Below, piece after piece: positions 1 to 9,186 of a stretch of DNA of 34,020 bases. A program made the translations under genes and the position numbers. Origin of the DNA: Candidatus Daviesbacteria bacterium (lineage in GTDB: Bacteria; Patescibacteriota; Microgenomatia; Daviesbacterales; UBA10151); the NCBI GenBank assembly GCA_021731695.1, contig JAKFWZ010000080.1, forward strand, positions 1 to 34,020, written 5' to 3'. Numbering within the stretch: the stretch's first letter is position 1; each line of letters opens with the position of its first letter. The notes beneath the pieces were generated by a model. That model did no database searches. It was not told the origin of the DNA and was given only the letters and a program-made list of their open reading frames with translations.

Positions 1-209
1 AGGTTGTCTTTGCTGGATCGGAAATCTTGTTCGGGATGACTCATTTTTAAAACACTTCCTTCGGATATAGAAATAATTTTTGAAGTAACTGCAACTATAG
101 AATTTTCTTTTAGGTCATTTATACTTTCATTAAGAATTTTGAATATATCATTATCCTCTGAAGTTATTTTTCTAGTTTTGATTGCTGTAATTTTCATGGG
201 CTGCATGAC

Positions 210-297
210 GTCATTGCGAGGAGCATAGCGACGTGGCAATCTTGATTATCAGGATTCCACGCCACGTTTAGTTTACATAAACGTGGCTCTGAATGAC
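210..297. repeat. Composite palindromic repeat (GTCATTGCGAGGAGC...GGATTCCACGCC...GCTCTGAATGAC)
   Basis: Same module order and termini as 5606-5679 and 7605-7681; inverted termini GTCATTGCGAG / CTCTGAATGAC. Confidence 0.85.
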
Positions 298-303
298 ACT
301 TAT

Positions 304-831
304 CTAATATAAAACCTCATAGGTTAAAAAAAGTGTTCCTTGATCATTTGCTCTCTCCATTGATTTTAACTTCAGATTTATATCCAATTTAGAATCTGCA
401 ATTATTGATCTACCTGAACCAAATATTTTGGGTTCTACTGTTAAAATAATTTCGTTTATTAATTTTTTTTCAAAAAATTCCTTATTCAAATTTTCACCAG
501 ACAAAAGCAGCAGCTCTTCAAAACCCATTCCTTCTAATCTTTCTATTAATTTTTCTAAGGGTTCATTCGTAAATTCTAATTGATTGTACACTTCATCTGC
601 AGCGAATTTTTTTGGATCACGGGTTACGACAACTCTCAATTTTCCTTCTTTTGGTTTTATATGAGATTTTGCCTGTTCATAAGTCTTCCCACCCATTAAT
701 AAAACTTTAGTTTCGGAAACCAATTTTCTCAAATGAATTTGATCTTCCTCTGAAGCCCATGATTGATCAGGCAAATCCCATTTTGTGGATTTACCGTCTA
801 CTGATATAACCATTGCTAAAATTATTTTCAT
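304..831 (-). CDS. Dihydrofolate reductase / RibD C-terminal domain family protein
   Basis: MKIILAMVISVDGK start and VLLMGGKTYEQ motif typical of the family. Confidence 0.8.
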   Translation of the reverse strand: MKIILAMVISVDGKSTKWDLPDQSWASEEDQIHLRKLVSETKVLLMGGKTYEQAKSHIKPKEGKLRVVVTRDPKKFAADEVYNQLEFTNEPLEKLIERLEGMGFEELLLLSGENLNKEFFEKKLINEIILTVEPKIFGSGRSIIADSKLDINLKLKSMERANDQGTLFLTYEVLY

Positions 832-957
832 ATTTAAAGTTTGTTCAGAGTTATACGGTTAGGATGCTGGTATCGAAGTAGGGTATGGAAGATGGTGAAA
901 GAGAAAAAACCCTATACCAATAACTCCTCACCATACCAGCTTCGTTACCCTTTAACG

Positions 958-1620
958 CTAAACTTTTTTGTCTCCTTTCAACCAATTAACTCCCCAATAA
1001 ACAATAGGCGTTTCTATAACCGAAATCAAACACTTAATAATCCAGTAAGGAATTGCTAACCCTGCGATGAATGAAAAGTTGGCCCCGAATGACTGGTCAA
1101 GTGCCCAAAAAGCCAGGACCATAAAGGTTATCGTATCAACAAATTGCGCCAAAAAGTTTGAAACGTTAACCCTTAACCAGAGATTTTTTTTACCAAGTTT
1201 TTTGCGCAGACGGGAAAAAATATAAACATCAAGAAAATCAGAAGAAATAAAAGCTATTAAACTTGCAAGTGAGAATCTAGCCGATAAACTAAAAATTTTA
1301 TCGTATGCGCTTTCTGATGAAGCAAATCTGGATGAAGGGGGTAATGCCGTTACAAGAAGCGAGTATAGAAAAATTAATAAAATTACAAATAAACTTGCGC
1401 GAATTATACTTCTTGTTCTCTCCGGACCATAAACTTCATTAACAATATCATTGATAATAAAAATTAATGGAAAGACAAAAATTGAGACAGATTGATTAAT
1501 GTTCCATCCGAAGATATTTCCTAAAGGGAATGTCTTCGCGCCCATTATCTCTGAAACCGCGATACAAAAAATATAGACCGCAATGAGCAGATCCATTTTT
1601 TCGATTTTTAAAAAGGTCAT
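958..1620 (-). CDS. yhhQ: Queuosine precursor transporter, VUT/YhhQ family
   Basis: Polytopic protein with SEIMGAKTF and INDIVNEVYGPERTR motifs. Confidence 0.75.
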   Translation of the reverse strand: MTFLKIEKMDLLIAVYIFCIAVSEIMGAKTFPLGNIFGWNINQSVSIFVFPLIFIINDIVNEVYGPERTRSIIRASLFVILLIFLYSLLVTALPPSSRFASSESAYDKIFSLSARFSLASLIAFISSDFLDVYIFSRLRKKLGKKNLWLRVNVSNFLAQFVDTITFMVLAFWALDQSFGANFSFIAGLAIPYWIIKCLISVIETPIVYWGVNWLKGDKKV

Positions 1621-1649
1621 TGGAATATTTTAACTGTAGGCAGAAATTA

Positions 1650-3071
1650 TCACAAGGTAACGGTTTTTAAATCGTTAGCTCTCTCTTTAATATCTAAAGG
1701 ATACTTACCATTAAACATTGATGTATTAAAAACATCCTTAGGCAAGCCTGTCGAGCGAATCATTCCTTCATAAGAAATAAAGTTTAAGCTGTCTGCACCA
1801 ATAAACTCACAAATTTCCGCAATCGATTTATTAGCCGCAATCAAATCTTTTTGGTAAGGAGTGTTAATTCCATAAAAATCAGGATATTTAACAGGAGGAG
1901 ATGAAATAATAACATGAACTTCTTTTGCACCAGCTTGTCTAAGCATCTTAACTATCTTTCCTGTTGTTGTACCTCTGACAATCGAATCATCAACTACAAT
2001 AACTCTTTTACCCTCTAAAACTTCGGGCACAGGAATTAGCTTCATTTGTACTGATTTATCCCGAAGCCTTTGGTCGGGCATAATAAAAGTCCGTCCGATA
2101 TAACGATTTTTAATTAATCCCTGTTGATATTGAATTCCTGAAGCCATTGAATAACCGATTGCCGCAGGAATTGCCGACTCGGGAACCGGAATAACCACGT
2201 CAGCTTCAATTGGAAATTCTTCTGCCAGGGTTTTGCCGAAATTTTGTCTGACTTCATAGATCCTTTTACCCAAAAGTTTTGAGTCAGGTCTGGCAAAATA
2301 TACAAATTCAAAAATATCCAGTCTTCTTTCTTCGCCTTTTGAAAGATTATATGTTTTAAGTCCATCTTTGTTCGCAACAACCATCTCACCTGCGCCAATA
2401 TCTTTAATAAACTCGGCATTTACTGTATCAAGGGCACAAGTCTCAGATGAAAATGCAAATCCCCCATTTAATTTACCAACTGATAGGGGACGAATTCCGT
2501 ATGGATCCTGCAGTGCTACTAGTTCATCTTTGCTCATAACAAGAAGGGCAAATGCTCCGGTGAAAAGGTGATATGTATAAGTTACCGCGTCCGATAAAGA
2601 TTTACCCTGACCCATTTCGTACTTAATGGCTTCATACATTAATTCCGAGTCATTAAGTCCGTGAACATCAACACCTTTTTCGGTTAGAAATTTTTCAAGG
2701 GCTTTTGTTGAGGGAAGATTTCCGTTATGAGCTAAGGCTAAAGGATCGCCAATTTTATGAACCGGCTGATTATGTTGATGCAAAGTTCCGCCTGAAGTTG
2801 AATAACGGTTATGGCCAATGGCAATTTTACCAACAAGATGATCAAAATCATTCTCCTGATAAACTTGGGCGACTAAACCTGTTGACGTGTGAAGATGAAT
2901 TTTTTTTCCGTCTGTTGAAGCTATTCCTGAAGATTCCTGTCCGCGATGTTGTAGTGAATAGAGTCCGAAGTAAACTTCCCTCGATGCGTTATGGCAATTG
3001 TAGATACCAAAAACCGCACATTTTTCTTGTAGATGGTCACAATCCGTAATGCCAGCGTCTGCATCACTCAT
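1650..3071 (-). CDS. purF: Amidophosphoribosyltransferase
   Basis: Class II GATase start (EKCAVFGIYN), GHNRYST, and PRPP motif VIVVDDSIVRGTTTGKIV. Confidence 0.97.
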   Translation of the reverse strand: MSDADAGITDCDHLQEKCAVFGIYNCHNASREVYFGLYSLQHRGQESSGIASTDGKKIHLHTSTGLVAQVYQENDFDHLVGKIAIGHNRYSTSGGTLHQHNQPVHKIGDPLALAHNGNLPSTKALEKFLTEKGVDVHGLNDSELMYEAIKYEMGQGKSLSDAVTYTYHLFTGAFALLVMSKDELVALQDPYGIRPLSVGKLNGGFAFSSETCALDTVNAEFIKDIGAGEMVVANKDGLKTYNLSKGEERRLDIFEFVYFARPDSKLLGKRIYEVRQNFGKTLAEEFPIEADVVIPVPESAIPAAIGYSMASGIQYQQGLIKNRYIGRTFIMPDQRLRDKSVQMKLIPVPEVLEGKRVIVVDDSIVRGTTTGKIVKMLRQAGAKEVHVIISSPPVKYPDFYGINTPYQKDLIAANKSIAEICEFIGADSLNFISYEGMIRSTGLPKDVFNTSMFNGKYPLDIKERANDLKTVTL

Positions 3072-3210
3072 AAGTCATTTCCCAGTTTTTTCCAATTAAG
3101 GAAAGAAAATCGGACGTTTAGTCCTATTTTCATTCTAGATCAAGAGTCAGGATTCTGTCTAGATAGTAAGTCTATCCCATAGTTGATTATATTGCAAGAC
3201 TTAAATATAA

Positions 3211-3239
3211 TTAAACTCAACCTATTTTTAGGTTATACT
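3211..3239 (+). promoter_or_regulatory. Putative purM promoter, TTAAAC-17 nt-TATACT, ending 6 nt before ATG 3246
   Basis: Sigma70-like hexamers with 17-nt spacer; start site would be at or near the ATG. Confidence 0.5.
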
Positions 3240-3245
3240 TATTTT

Positions 3246-4349
3246 ATGTCAGACACAAGTGACGCATACTCAAAATCAGGTGTTAACTACGAAAATCTCG
3301 ACAAAATAAAACGACTCGCCCAGCAAAAAGCCTCAGAAACTTCAAAAAATATCACTCCCCCATTTCAAGTTTTAGATGAAAGCCGGGGTGAAACTGCCTT
3401 CGTTTGGGATGAAGGAGATTCGTATAAGGCTTTAGTTATAGAAAGCTTGGGAACTAAAAGCACAATTGCTTCAGAAGTTTTAGATAAAACAGGAAAATCT
3501 TTTTTTAAGGAAATTGCACAAGATACTGTTGCGATGGTTATCAATGATTTAATTGTTGTTGGCGCAAAACCTCTTGTTATGAACGCCTACTTTGGTTTAG
3601 GTAACTCAAACTGGTTATTAGAAGGCGCGCAGGGAGAGGATTTAATTAACGGCTTCGGGGATGCATGCAATTTATCTGGAGTTGTTTGGGGCGGCGGTGA
3701 AACTCCATCGCTTACCGGAATCATTCAACCGGATGCAATTGATCTTGCAGGTTCGGCTGTGGGAATTATTAGTCCAAAGGATCGATTGACTTTAGGCGAT
3801 AAAATCACTGCCGGCGATTCAATTGTATTCATTGAATCAAATGGAATTCATTCTAACGGAATCAGCATGGTTCGTAAAATTGCGGATTCTCTTCCCGAGA
3901 GATATGAGACAAAATTGCCATCGGGGGCAACTTTAGGCGAAAGCGTTTTGAGACCAACTCATATTTATGCAAAGGCAATTCAATCGCTTTTCGATTCCGG
4001 AATAAATATTCATTATTTATCAAATATAACCGGACATGGTTTTAGAAAAATTATGAGAGCAAACGCTGAATTTTCTTATATTATCAATCAACTTCCGGAA
4101 GTTGATGAATTATTTAAGTTTATCCAGGAAACAGAAAAACTTTCCGATGAAGACATGTACGGCACTTTTAATATGGGCGCAGGATTTGCAGTAATTTTGC
4201 CGGAAGAGGAAGCTAGCAGAGCCTGTGAAATAATTACTGATGCAGGTTTTAAAGCAGTAATTGCAGGATCGGTTGAATCAGGTGAAAAACAGGTTGTAAT
4301 AAATCCATTTAATATTACATTCACAGGCGACACGCTAGAGATAAGATGA
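3246..4349 (+). CDS. purM: Phosphoribosylformylglycinamidine cyclo-ligase (ORF begins at 3183; ATG 3246 preferred)
   Basis: YSKSGVNYENLDKIKR, DTVAMVINDLIVVGAKP, SNGIHSNGISMVRK; promoter position supports 3246. Confidence 0.93.
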   Translation: MSDTSDAYSKSGVNYENLDKIKRLAQQKASETSKNITPPFQVLDESRGETAFVWDEGDSYKALVIESLGTKSTIASEVLDKTGKSFFKEIAQDTVAMVINDLIVVGAKPLVMNAYFGLGNSNWLLEGAQGEDLINGFGDACNLSGVVWGGGETPSLTGIIQPDAIDLAGSAVGIISPKDRLTLGDKITAGDSIVFIESNGIHSNGISMVRKIADSLPERYETKLPSGATLGESVLRPTHIYAKAIQSLFDSGINIHYLSNITGHGFRKIMRANAEFSYIINQLPEVDELFKFIQETEKLSDEDMYGTFNMGAGFAVILPEEEASRACEIITDAGFKAVIAGSVESGEKQVVINPFNITFTGDTLEIR

Positions 4350-4900
4350 ACAATATTGTATTTGAAGGAAAAACTCCGGACGGAATCCCCTATATAATTC
4401 GATACCCAAAAGACACGGATCTTACCAGTATGTGGAGGTATATAAATGAACTCTCCAAAGAACAAACTTATATCTCGTTTCAGGGAGAAGAGATTTCTCC
4501 AGAGGAAGAAAAAGAGTTCTTAAATTCATCTCTTAAAAATATTTCAGAGAAGAAAGGCTTGATGCTGATCGTTGAATTAAAGGGAGAAATAGTTGGGGTC
4601 TCAGATGTTCGCCCTCAACCAAGAGTTAGTTCTCATGTTGGAGTATTTGGAATTTCTTTAGCAAAAGAAGTAAGAGGCAAAGGTATTGGAAAAAAATTAA
4701 TGCAATTAGCTCTTGATGTTGCATCGAGAGATCTTAAAGGATTGCGTATATTAGAACTAGAGTGCTTCGGCAATAACCCAGTAGCACCACAACTCTATAA
4801 ATCTTTAGGATTTAAAGAATATGGTGTTTTGCCTGGTGGAATTGCACATAAAGGAAAGTTCGTCGATTGTATTTATATGTATTATGAAATTCCATCTTAA
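4346..4900 (+). CDS. GNAT family N-acetyltransferase
   Basis: VRGKGIGKKLMQLALDVA acetyl-CoA motif; ATGA overlap with purM stop. Confidence 0.85.
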   Translation: MNNIVFEGKTPDGIPYIIRYPKDTDLTSMWRYINELSKEQTYISFQGEEISPEEEKEFLNSSLKNISEKKGLMLIVELKGEIVGVSDVRPQPRVSSHVGVFGISLAKEVRGKGIGKKLMQLALDVASRDLKGLRILELECFGNNPVAPQLYKSLGFKEYGVLPGGIAHKGKFVDCIYMYYEIPS

Positions 4901-5639
4901 ATCAGATAATCAAAATTTATCTGCAAATCTAGTAAAACCTGAAAATTTAAGAGCAAAAAACCTGCCTGCCGGCAGGCAGGTCCCTGCACTTCTTTTCATT
5001 CACGGCTGGGGATCTTCTCAGGAAGGAAATATTTTACGTGCTGAAAAGCTTTCAGAACTGGGTTTCATCTGCGTAACGATTGATTTAAGAGGGCACGGTG
5101 AATCAGACGGAAAGTTAGAGGAGTTTTCGAGAAAAGATCATCTTGAAGATGTTTTAGCAGCTTATGATTATATAGCAAATCTTCCAGAAGTTGATAGAGA
5201 ACAAATCGGAGTAATTGGTGCAAGTTATGGAGGATATTTAGCTTCAATTTTAGCAGGCGAGCGGAAAATTAAATGGCTGGTTTTAAGAGTTCCGGCACTA
5301 TATTTCGATAAAAATTTTGATACTTCAACTTTGCAGTTAATAGAAAACGAAGTTGAGGCTTTTAAAACCAGTAACTTAAAACCAGAAGATTCTTTGCCTT
5401 TAAAATCAGTTCAAAATTTTAGCGGAGAGATTTTGCTAATTGAATCAGAAGACGACGCAATTATTCCCCATTCAGTTATTGAAAATTATTTGGAATATAT
5501 TAATAAAGATCAGCTTACATACAAAATTATGAAAAATACTCCGCATGATTTAAGGACAGAGGACCAGCAGAGAGAATATATAGGGATATTAAAATCATTC
5601 TTAGTGTCATTGCGAGCGAAGCGTCGCAATCTCGGTTAA
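4884..5639 (+). CDS. Alpha/beta hydrolase (ORF begins 4821; MKFHLKSD start preferred)
   Basis: LLFIHGWGSS, GASYGGYLA nucleophile elbow, late Asp and His; contains repeat-derived PAGRQ and C-terminal tail. Confidence 0.85.
   Translation: MKFHLKSDNQNLSANLVKPENLRAKNLPAGRQVPALLFIHGWGSSQEGNILRAEKLSELGFICVTIDLRGHGESDGKLEEFSRKDHLEDVLAAYDYIANLPEVDREQIGVIGASYGGYLASILAGERKIKWLVLRVPALYFDKNFDTSTLQLIENEVEAFKTSNLKPEDSLPLKSVQNFSGEILLIESEDDAIIPHSVIENYLEYINKDQLTYKIMKNTPHDLRTEDQQREYIGILKSFLVSLRAKRRNLG
4961..4980. repeat. Perfect 20-bp palindrome CCTGCCTGCCGGCAGGCAGG inside the hydrolase CDS
   Basis: Exact self-complementarity; near-identical copy at 11839-11859 in purP1. Confidence 0.95.
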
Positions 5640-5679
5640 TTGCAAATCAGGATTCCACGCCCTTCGGGCTCTGAATGAC
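5606..5679. repeat. Composite palindromic repeat overlapping hydrolase 3' end
   Basis: GTCATTGCGAGCGAAGCGTCGCAATC...GGATTCCACGCCCTTCGGGCTCTGAATGAC. Confidence 0.9.
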
Positions 5680-5721
5680 AGCATCTGGTATACAATCAAG
5701 TACTAAGCTATAATTTCTTTT

Positions 5722-5964
5722 ATGCCTTGGCAGGATGTCGTTTTTACAGTTGGAAATATCATTTTCGCGGGAGCTTTGATTCCGTCGATTTTAAGCAAAG
5801 ATAAACCATCGGTCTGGACCAGTTTACCGACGGCTGCCTTTCTCTATGTATTTGCCTACACTTATATAACTATGTCGCTTTGGGGATCTGCTTTTGCTAT
5901 TGGATTGGTGGCAATTTGCTGGACAATTTTAGCAATTCAAAAAATCCGAAGCCTTAAGAAGTAA
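5722..5964 (+). CDS. Small membrane protein, possibly SemiSWEET/PQ-loop-like
   Basis: 80 aa, about three hydrophobic segments, no firm family match by eye. Confidence 0.55.
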   Translation: MPWQDVVFTVGNIIFAGALIPSILSKDKPSVWTSLPTAAFLYVFAYTYITMSLWGSAFAIGLVAICWTILAIQKIRSLKK

Positions 5965-6625
5965 TTTCAATTTCTGTAAAATCTTTTAAATGCGCAATTG
6001 ATGGGTCAATTTTTTCAATTTGCTCTTTTGAAATTGTCTGACCAATAGCAACAACTACTGTCCCGGCATTTTTTGCGGACAGTAATCCGTTCGGCGCATC
6101 CTCGAATGACATACATTCTTTTGGATTCACCCCTAAAAGTTCTGCTGCCATTAAATATGCAGCCGGGTCCGGTTTCGGAGCTCCAAATTTATCAACCCCA
6201 ATTACAATATCAAAAACATCAGGCATACCGCTTTTACCTAATGAAAATTTAACCAGATTAGTTGTACTTCCTGAGACCACAGCTAATTTAAATCCAGCTT
6301 CTTTTGCTTTATTAAGAAATTCTATACTTCCTCCCATAGGAATCAGTCCTTCATTTTCTACCAAATCCTCAACTTTTTTATGAAATTTTTCCTGTATTAT
6401 TTCCGGATCTTCATTCAGATTATTTCGTTTAGTTTCAGTTTTTGAAACGTGACCAATTCCAGTCCCTGTGTATTCCTTTTTATGAGTTTCCCAATCCACA
6501 TAACTCTTGCCGTAACTTTTTAAGACTTCGTCAAGTGCTTTGTAGTGAGTCGGCTCGGAATCAATAAGTGTTCCATCCATATCGAATAAAAGAGCTTTGA
6601 ATTTTTTAGAGGAGATTTTTAACAT
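5954..6625 (-). CDS. HAD superfamily hydrolase, beta-phosphoglucomutase-like
   Basis: LLFDMDGTLIDSEPTHY, KPDPAAYLMAAELL, FEDAPNGLLSAKNAG. Confidence 0.9.
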   Translation of the reverse strand: MLKISSKKFKALLFDMDGTLIDSEPTHYKALDEVLKSYGKSYVDWETHKKEYTGTGIGHVSKTETKRNNLNEDPEIIQEKFHKKVEDLVENEGLIPMGGSIEFLNKAKEAGFKLAVVSGSTTNLVKFSLGKSGMPDVFDIVIGVDKFGAPKPDPAAYLMAAELLGVNPKECMSFEDAPNGLLSAKNAGTVVVAIGQTISKEQIEKIDPSIAHLKDFTEIEITS

Positions 6626-7562
6626 TACTGATTATCCTTTCTTCTGCAGGATAATCATATCCCTCAAACTTTTTGCCAGTTATTTTTTCATAAATTTCCT
6701 GATAAAGCTTGCTCATTTTTATAACAAATTCATCGGGCATAACCGGCGGTTTTCCTTCACCTTTATATCCCTGTTCCTTAAACCACATTCTCAAAACTTC
6801 CTTATCATAACTTTGCGGTTCCAGACCTTTTTTGAAACGCTCAGGATATGTTTCCTTCACCCAGTATCTTGAAGAATCCGGTGTGTGAACTTCATCAATA
6901 ACTACAAGTTTCCCATCGATTAAACCAAATTCATATTTTGTATCAGCTAAAATAACTCCGGCTTTATTTGCGATTGCTTGTCCTCGCTCGAACAGAGCTA
7001 ATGCAGCAGTTTTCATCTCTTTCCAAATTTTCGGTGACACTATTTCTTGGTCTAATATCTCTCTTTCAGTTAGTCTTTCGTCATGTCCTGAATCTGCTTT
7101 TGTTGTAGGTGTAATTACAGGAGTCGGAAGTTTTTGATTTTTCTTTAAACCATCCGGAAATTTAATTCCATAAATCATTCTTTCACCTCTTTCGTATGAA
7201 CCCCAAATCGAAGTATCGGTAACTCCGGTTATATATCCACGAACAACCATTTCAATCGGCACAACTTCCGCAGTCTTTGCAACCAATATATTTGGATCAG
7301 GCAAATCAATAATATGATTTGGAATAATATCTGCGGTTTTTTGAAACCAAAAATATGCGAGCTGATTTAAAACTGCGCCTTTGTATGGAATATGCCCTAA
7401 GACTCTGTCGAATGCAGATTGACGATCTGTAGTAATGATTATTCTTTTATCCTCGAGAATGAAAGTATCGCGGACTTTACCGTTATGTTTTTTAAGTTTC
7501 GGGATTGAAACCTGTTTTAAAACATTGGGTATTGAAGCTTTAATTTTTTTATCTGAAACCAT
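6606..7562 (-). CDS. purC: Phosphoribosylaminoimidazole-succinocarboxamide synthase (start inferred at MVSDKKIKA)
   Basis: GKVRDTFILEDKRIIITTDRQSAFDR, VVRGYITG; upstream part of the ORF reads into repeat sequence. Confidence 0.93.
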   Translation of the reverse strand: MVSDKKIKASIPNVLKQVSIPKLKKHNGKVRDTFILEDKRIIITTDRQSAFDRVLGHIPYKGAVLNQLAYFWFQKTADIIPNHIIDLPDPNILVAKTAEVVPIEMVVRGYITGVTDTSIWGSYERGERMIYGIKFPDGLKKNQKLPTPVITPTTKADSGHDERLTEREILDQEIVSPKIWKEMKTAALALFERGQAIANKAGVILADTKYEFGLIDGKLVVIDEVHTPDSSRYWVKETYPERFKKGLEPQSYDKEVLRMWFKEQGYKGEGKPPVMPDEFVIKMSKLYQEIYEKITGKKFEGYDYPAEERIISNVKNLL

Positions 7563-7604
7563 TTTAAAAAATGTCATCCGGTGAAAACCGAAATCCAAAT
7601 CTTC

Positions 7605-7681
7605 GTCATTGCGAGGAGTGAAACGACGTCGCAATCTTGATTAAATTATCAGGATTCCACGCCCTTCGGGCTCTGAATGAC
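7605..7681. repeat. Composite palindromic repeat upstream of purC
   Basis: GTCATTGCGAGGAGTGAAACGACGTCGCAATC...CCACGCCCTTCGGGCTCTGAATGAC. Confidence 0.9.
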
Positions 7682-7686
7682 AATCA

Positions 7687-7778
7687 CTGGATCCCAGATC
7701 CCCCTTGTCAAAAATTGTCATTTAGACAATTTTAGCAAGCGACCTCCTGGCTACGCCAGTCCGGTAGTCTGGGATGAC
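7687..7778. repeat. Second palindromic element, CTGGATCCCAGA...TCTGGGATGAC
   Basis: Terminal inverted repeat ATCCCAGA/TCTGGGAT; directly follows the previous repeat. Confidence 0.75.
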
Positions 7779-7785
7779 AAAACTC

Positions 7786-8304
7786 CTATTTCTTCTGAGC
7801 AAGATATTTTTCAACACCCAACTCTTCAAGTTTTTTATTTTTCTCTTCAACCTGAGTTTTGAGTAACTTTTTATAATCTAGCAGTTTTTGGGCGATCTCA
7901 TTGTCTTCAACTCCTAAAATTTCTAAAGCTAAGAGTCCGGCATTTTTTGCACCATTTACTGCAACAGTTGCAACCGGAATTCCAGGAGGCATTTGAACAG
8001 TAGCCAAAAGCGCATCTAAACCATCGATAGAAGCATTAATCGGGACACCGATAACCGGAAGTGTGGTTTGTGCAGCAGTTACTCCTGCCAGATGTGCAGC
8101 TCCACCAGCGGCTGCAATAATAACTTTAAGTCCATTATCTCGGGCATTTTTTGCATATTCTGCAACCAACTCCGGAGCTCTGTGTGCAGATAAAACTTTT
8201 ACTTCGTGGGCAATTCCAAATTCTTCAAGAATCTTCGCACTGTCTTTCATGACCGGAAGATCCGAATCCGAGCCCATTATTATACCGATTAATACTTTAG
8301 CCAT
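7786..8304 (-). CDS. purE: N5-carboxyaminoimidazole ribonucleotide mutase
   Basis: GIIMGSDSDLPVMKDSAKIL, VLSAHRAPELV, AAAGGAAHLAGV. Confidence 0.96.
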   Translation of the reverse strand: MAKVLIGIIMGSDSDLPVMKDSAKILEEFGIAHEVKVLSAHRAPELVAEYAKNARDNGLKVIIAAAGGAAHLAGVTAAQTTLPVIGVPINASIDGLDALLATVQMPPGIPVATVAVNGAKNAGLLALEILGVEDNEIAQKLLDYKKLLKTQVEEKNKKLEELGVEKYLAQKK

Positions 8305-8368
8305 AGATTAATTATAAGTAATATGCATCTTTTTCAGTTTTTTTTCAAGACTCATTGTTTAATGTTTT

Positions 8369-9179
8369 CTAAGGAACCATCCTAACATGTCTTTTTACCT
8401 GCCTTCGCCATCGATCATGATCTTTTGAAATAATATTTACTATCTCATCAATATTATCGGAAAAAGTTATAATGCTAAGATCAGCTTCGCTTATTAAAGG
8501 TTTTAACCCCCTAGCAACTCGTGAGTGATACATTGAATCATTCCAAGCCTCTACAGTTGGCTTCCAGAAAGGATCCGCAAGAATAGGAAATGTTCTCTCT
8601 AAATGACCAACTTGACGCGCCTGCGTTAACATCATCATTTCGTACAAAGTCCCAACTCCACCCTTTGCACTATAAGCTGCATAAGCTTGATCCAAAAAAG
8701 ACTGAAGTCTTGTAGAGAATTCCGGATGATTTCTTTCGTAATCTAAATGACCATTAGAATCCTGTTCAAAAAGGAAGGGTAATAGTTTCGCCGATGTTTC
8801 TTGCTTTATGTTTTCTCTTCTTTCTTCCCCCTGCTACTTCAACTGCCTGTCTCAATCCCAAATTGGCAGCCTCCATCACTCCTGGACCGCCACCTGTAAC
8901 TATATCAACATCCCTCGCTTTCACCAAGGCTTTAGTAAGTTGTGTTACAAACTCAAACTCATCTGTTTCTCGCTCTAATCTGGCACTCCCAAAGACATCA
9001 ACCCTATAGCGTCTTATTAGTTGTTGATATAGAACTACTCTCCTGGCTTCCTCATATCTTTTCCTCGCTCTATCAAGCCTATTTAAAGCATTTCTTCCGC
9101 CACTTCTGCTTAAAAAAACTAAACCGCCTTCCTCAATATCAGCACGAACTTGAGATAAAACCTCTCTTCGTATAGTCAT
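8369..9179 (-). pseudogene. LOG/lysine-decarboxylase-like nucleotide hydrolase split into two frames by +1 shift near 8766
   Basis: 8766-9179 encodes GGGPGVMEAANLG...ITLPF-stop; the +1 frame continues EQDSNGHLDYERNHPEFSTRLQSFLDQAYAAYSAKGGVGTLYEMM (GGxGTxxE motif). Confidence 0.75.
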
Positions 9180-9186
9180 AAAATTT

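Noticed and set aside
12-40. Possible diverged CTGGATC...GTTCGGGATGAC repeat end at the window start
   Set aside because: Resembles the purH-type half element but is diverged and close to the edge; not enough sequence to call.
841-1059. 72-aa plus-strand ORF
   Set aside because: Overlaps yhhQ 3' end and a hairpin-rich spacer; composition not protein-like.
2114-3049. ORFs antisense or alternative-frame within purF
   Set aside because: purF is strongly supported; these are shadow frames.
7563-7634. N-terminal extension of purC (MRRRFTPRNDEDLDFGFHRMTFFK)
   Set aside because: Encoded by repeat DNA upstream; PurC homology begins after MVSDKKIK, so the downstream ATG is preferred, though extended translation cannot be excluded.
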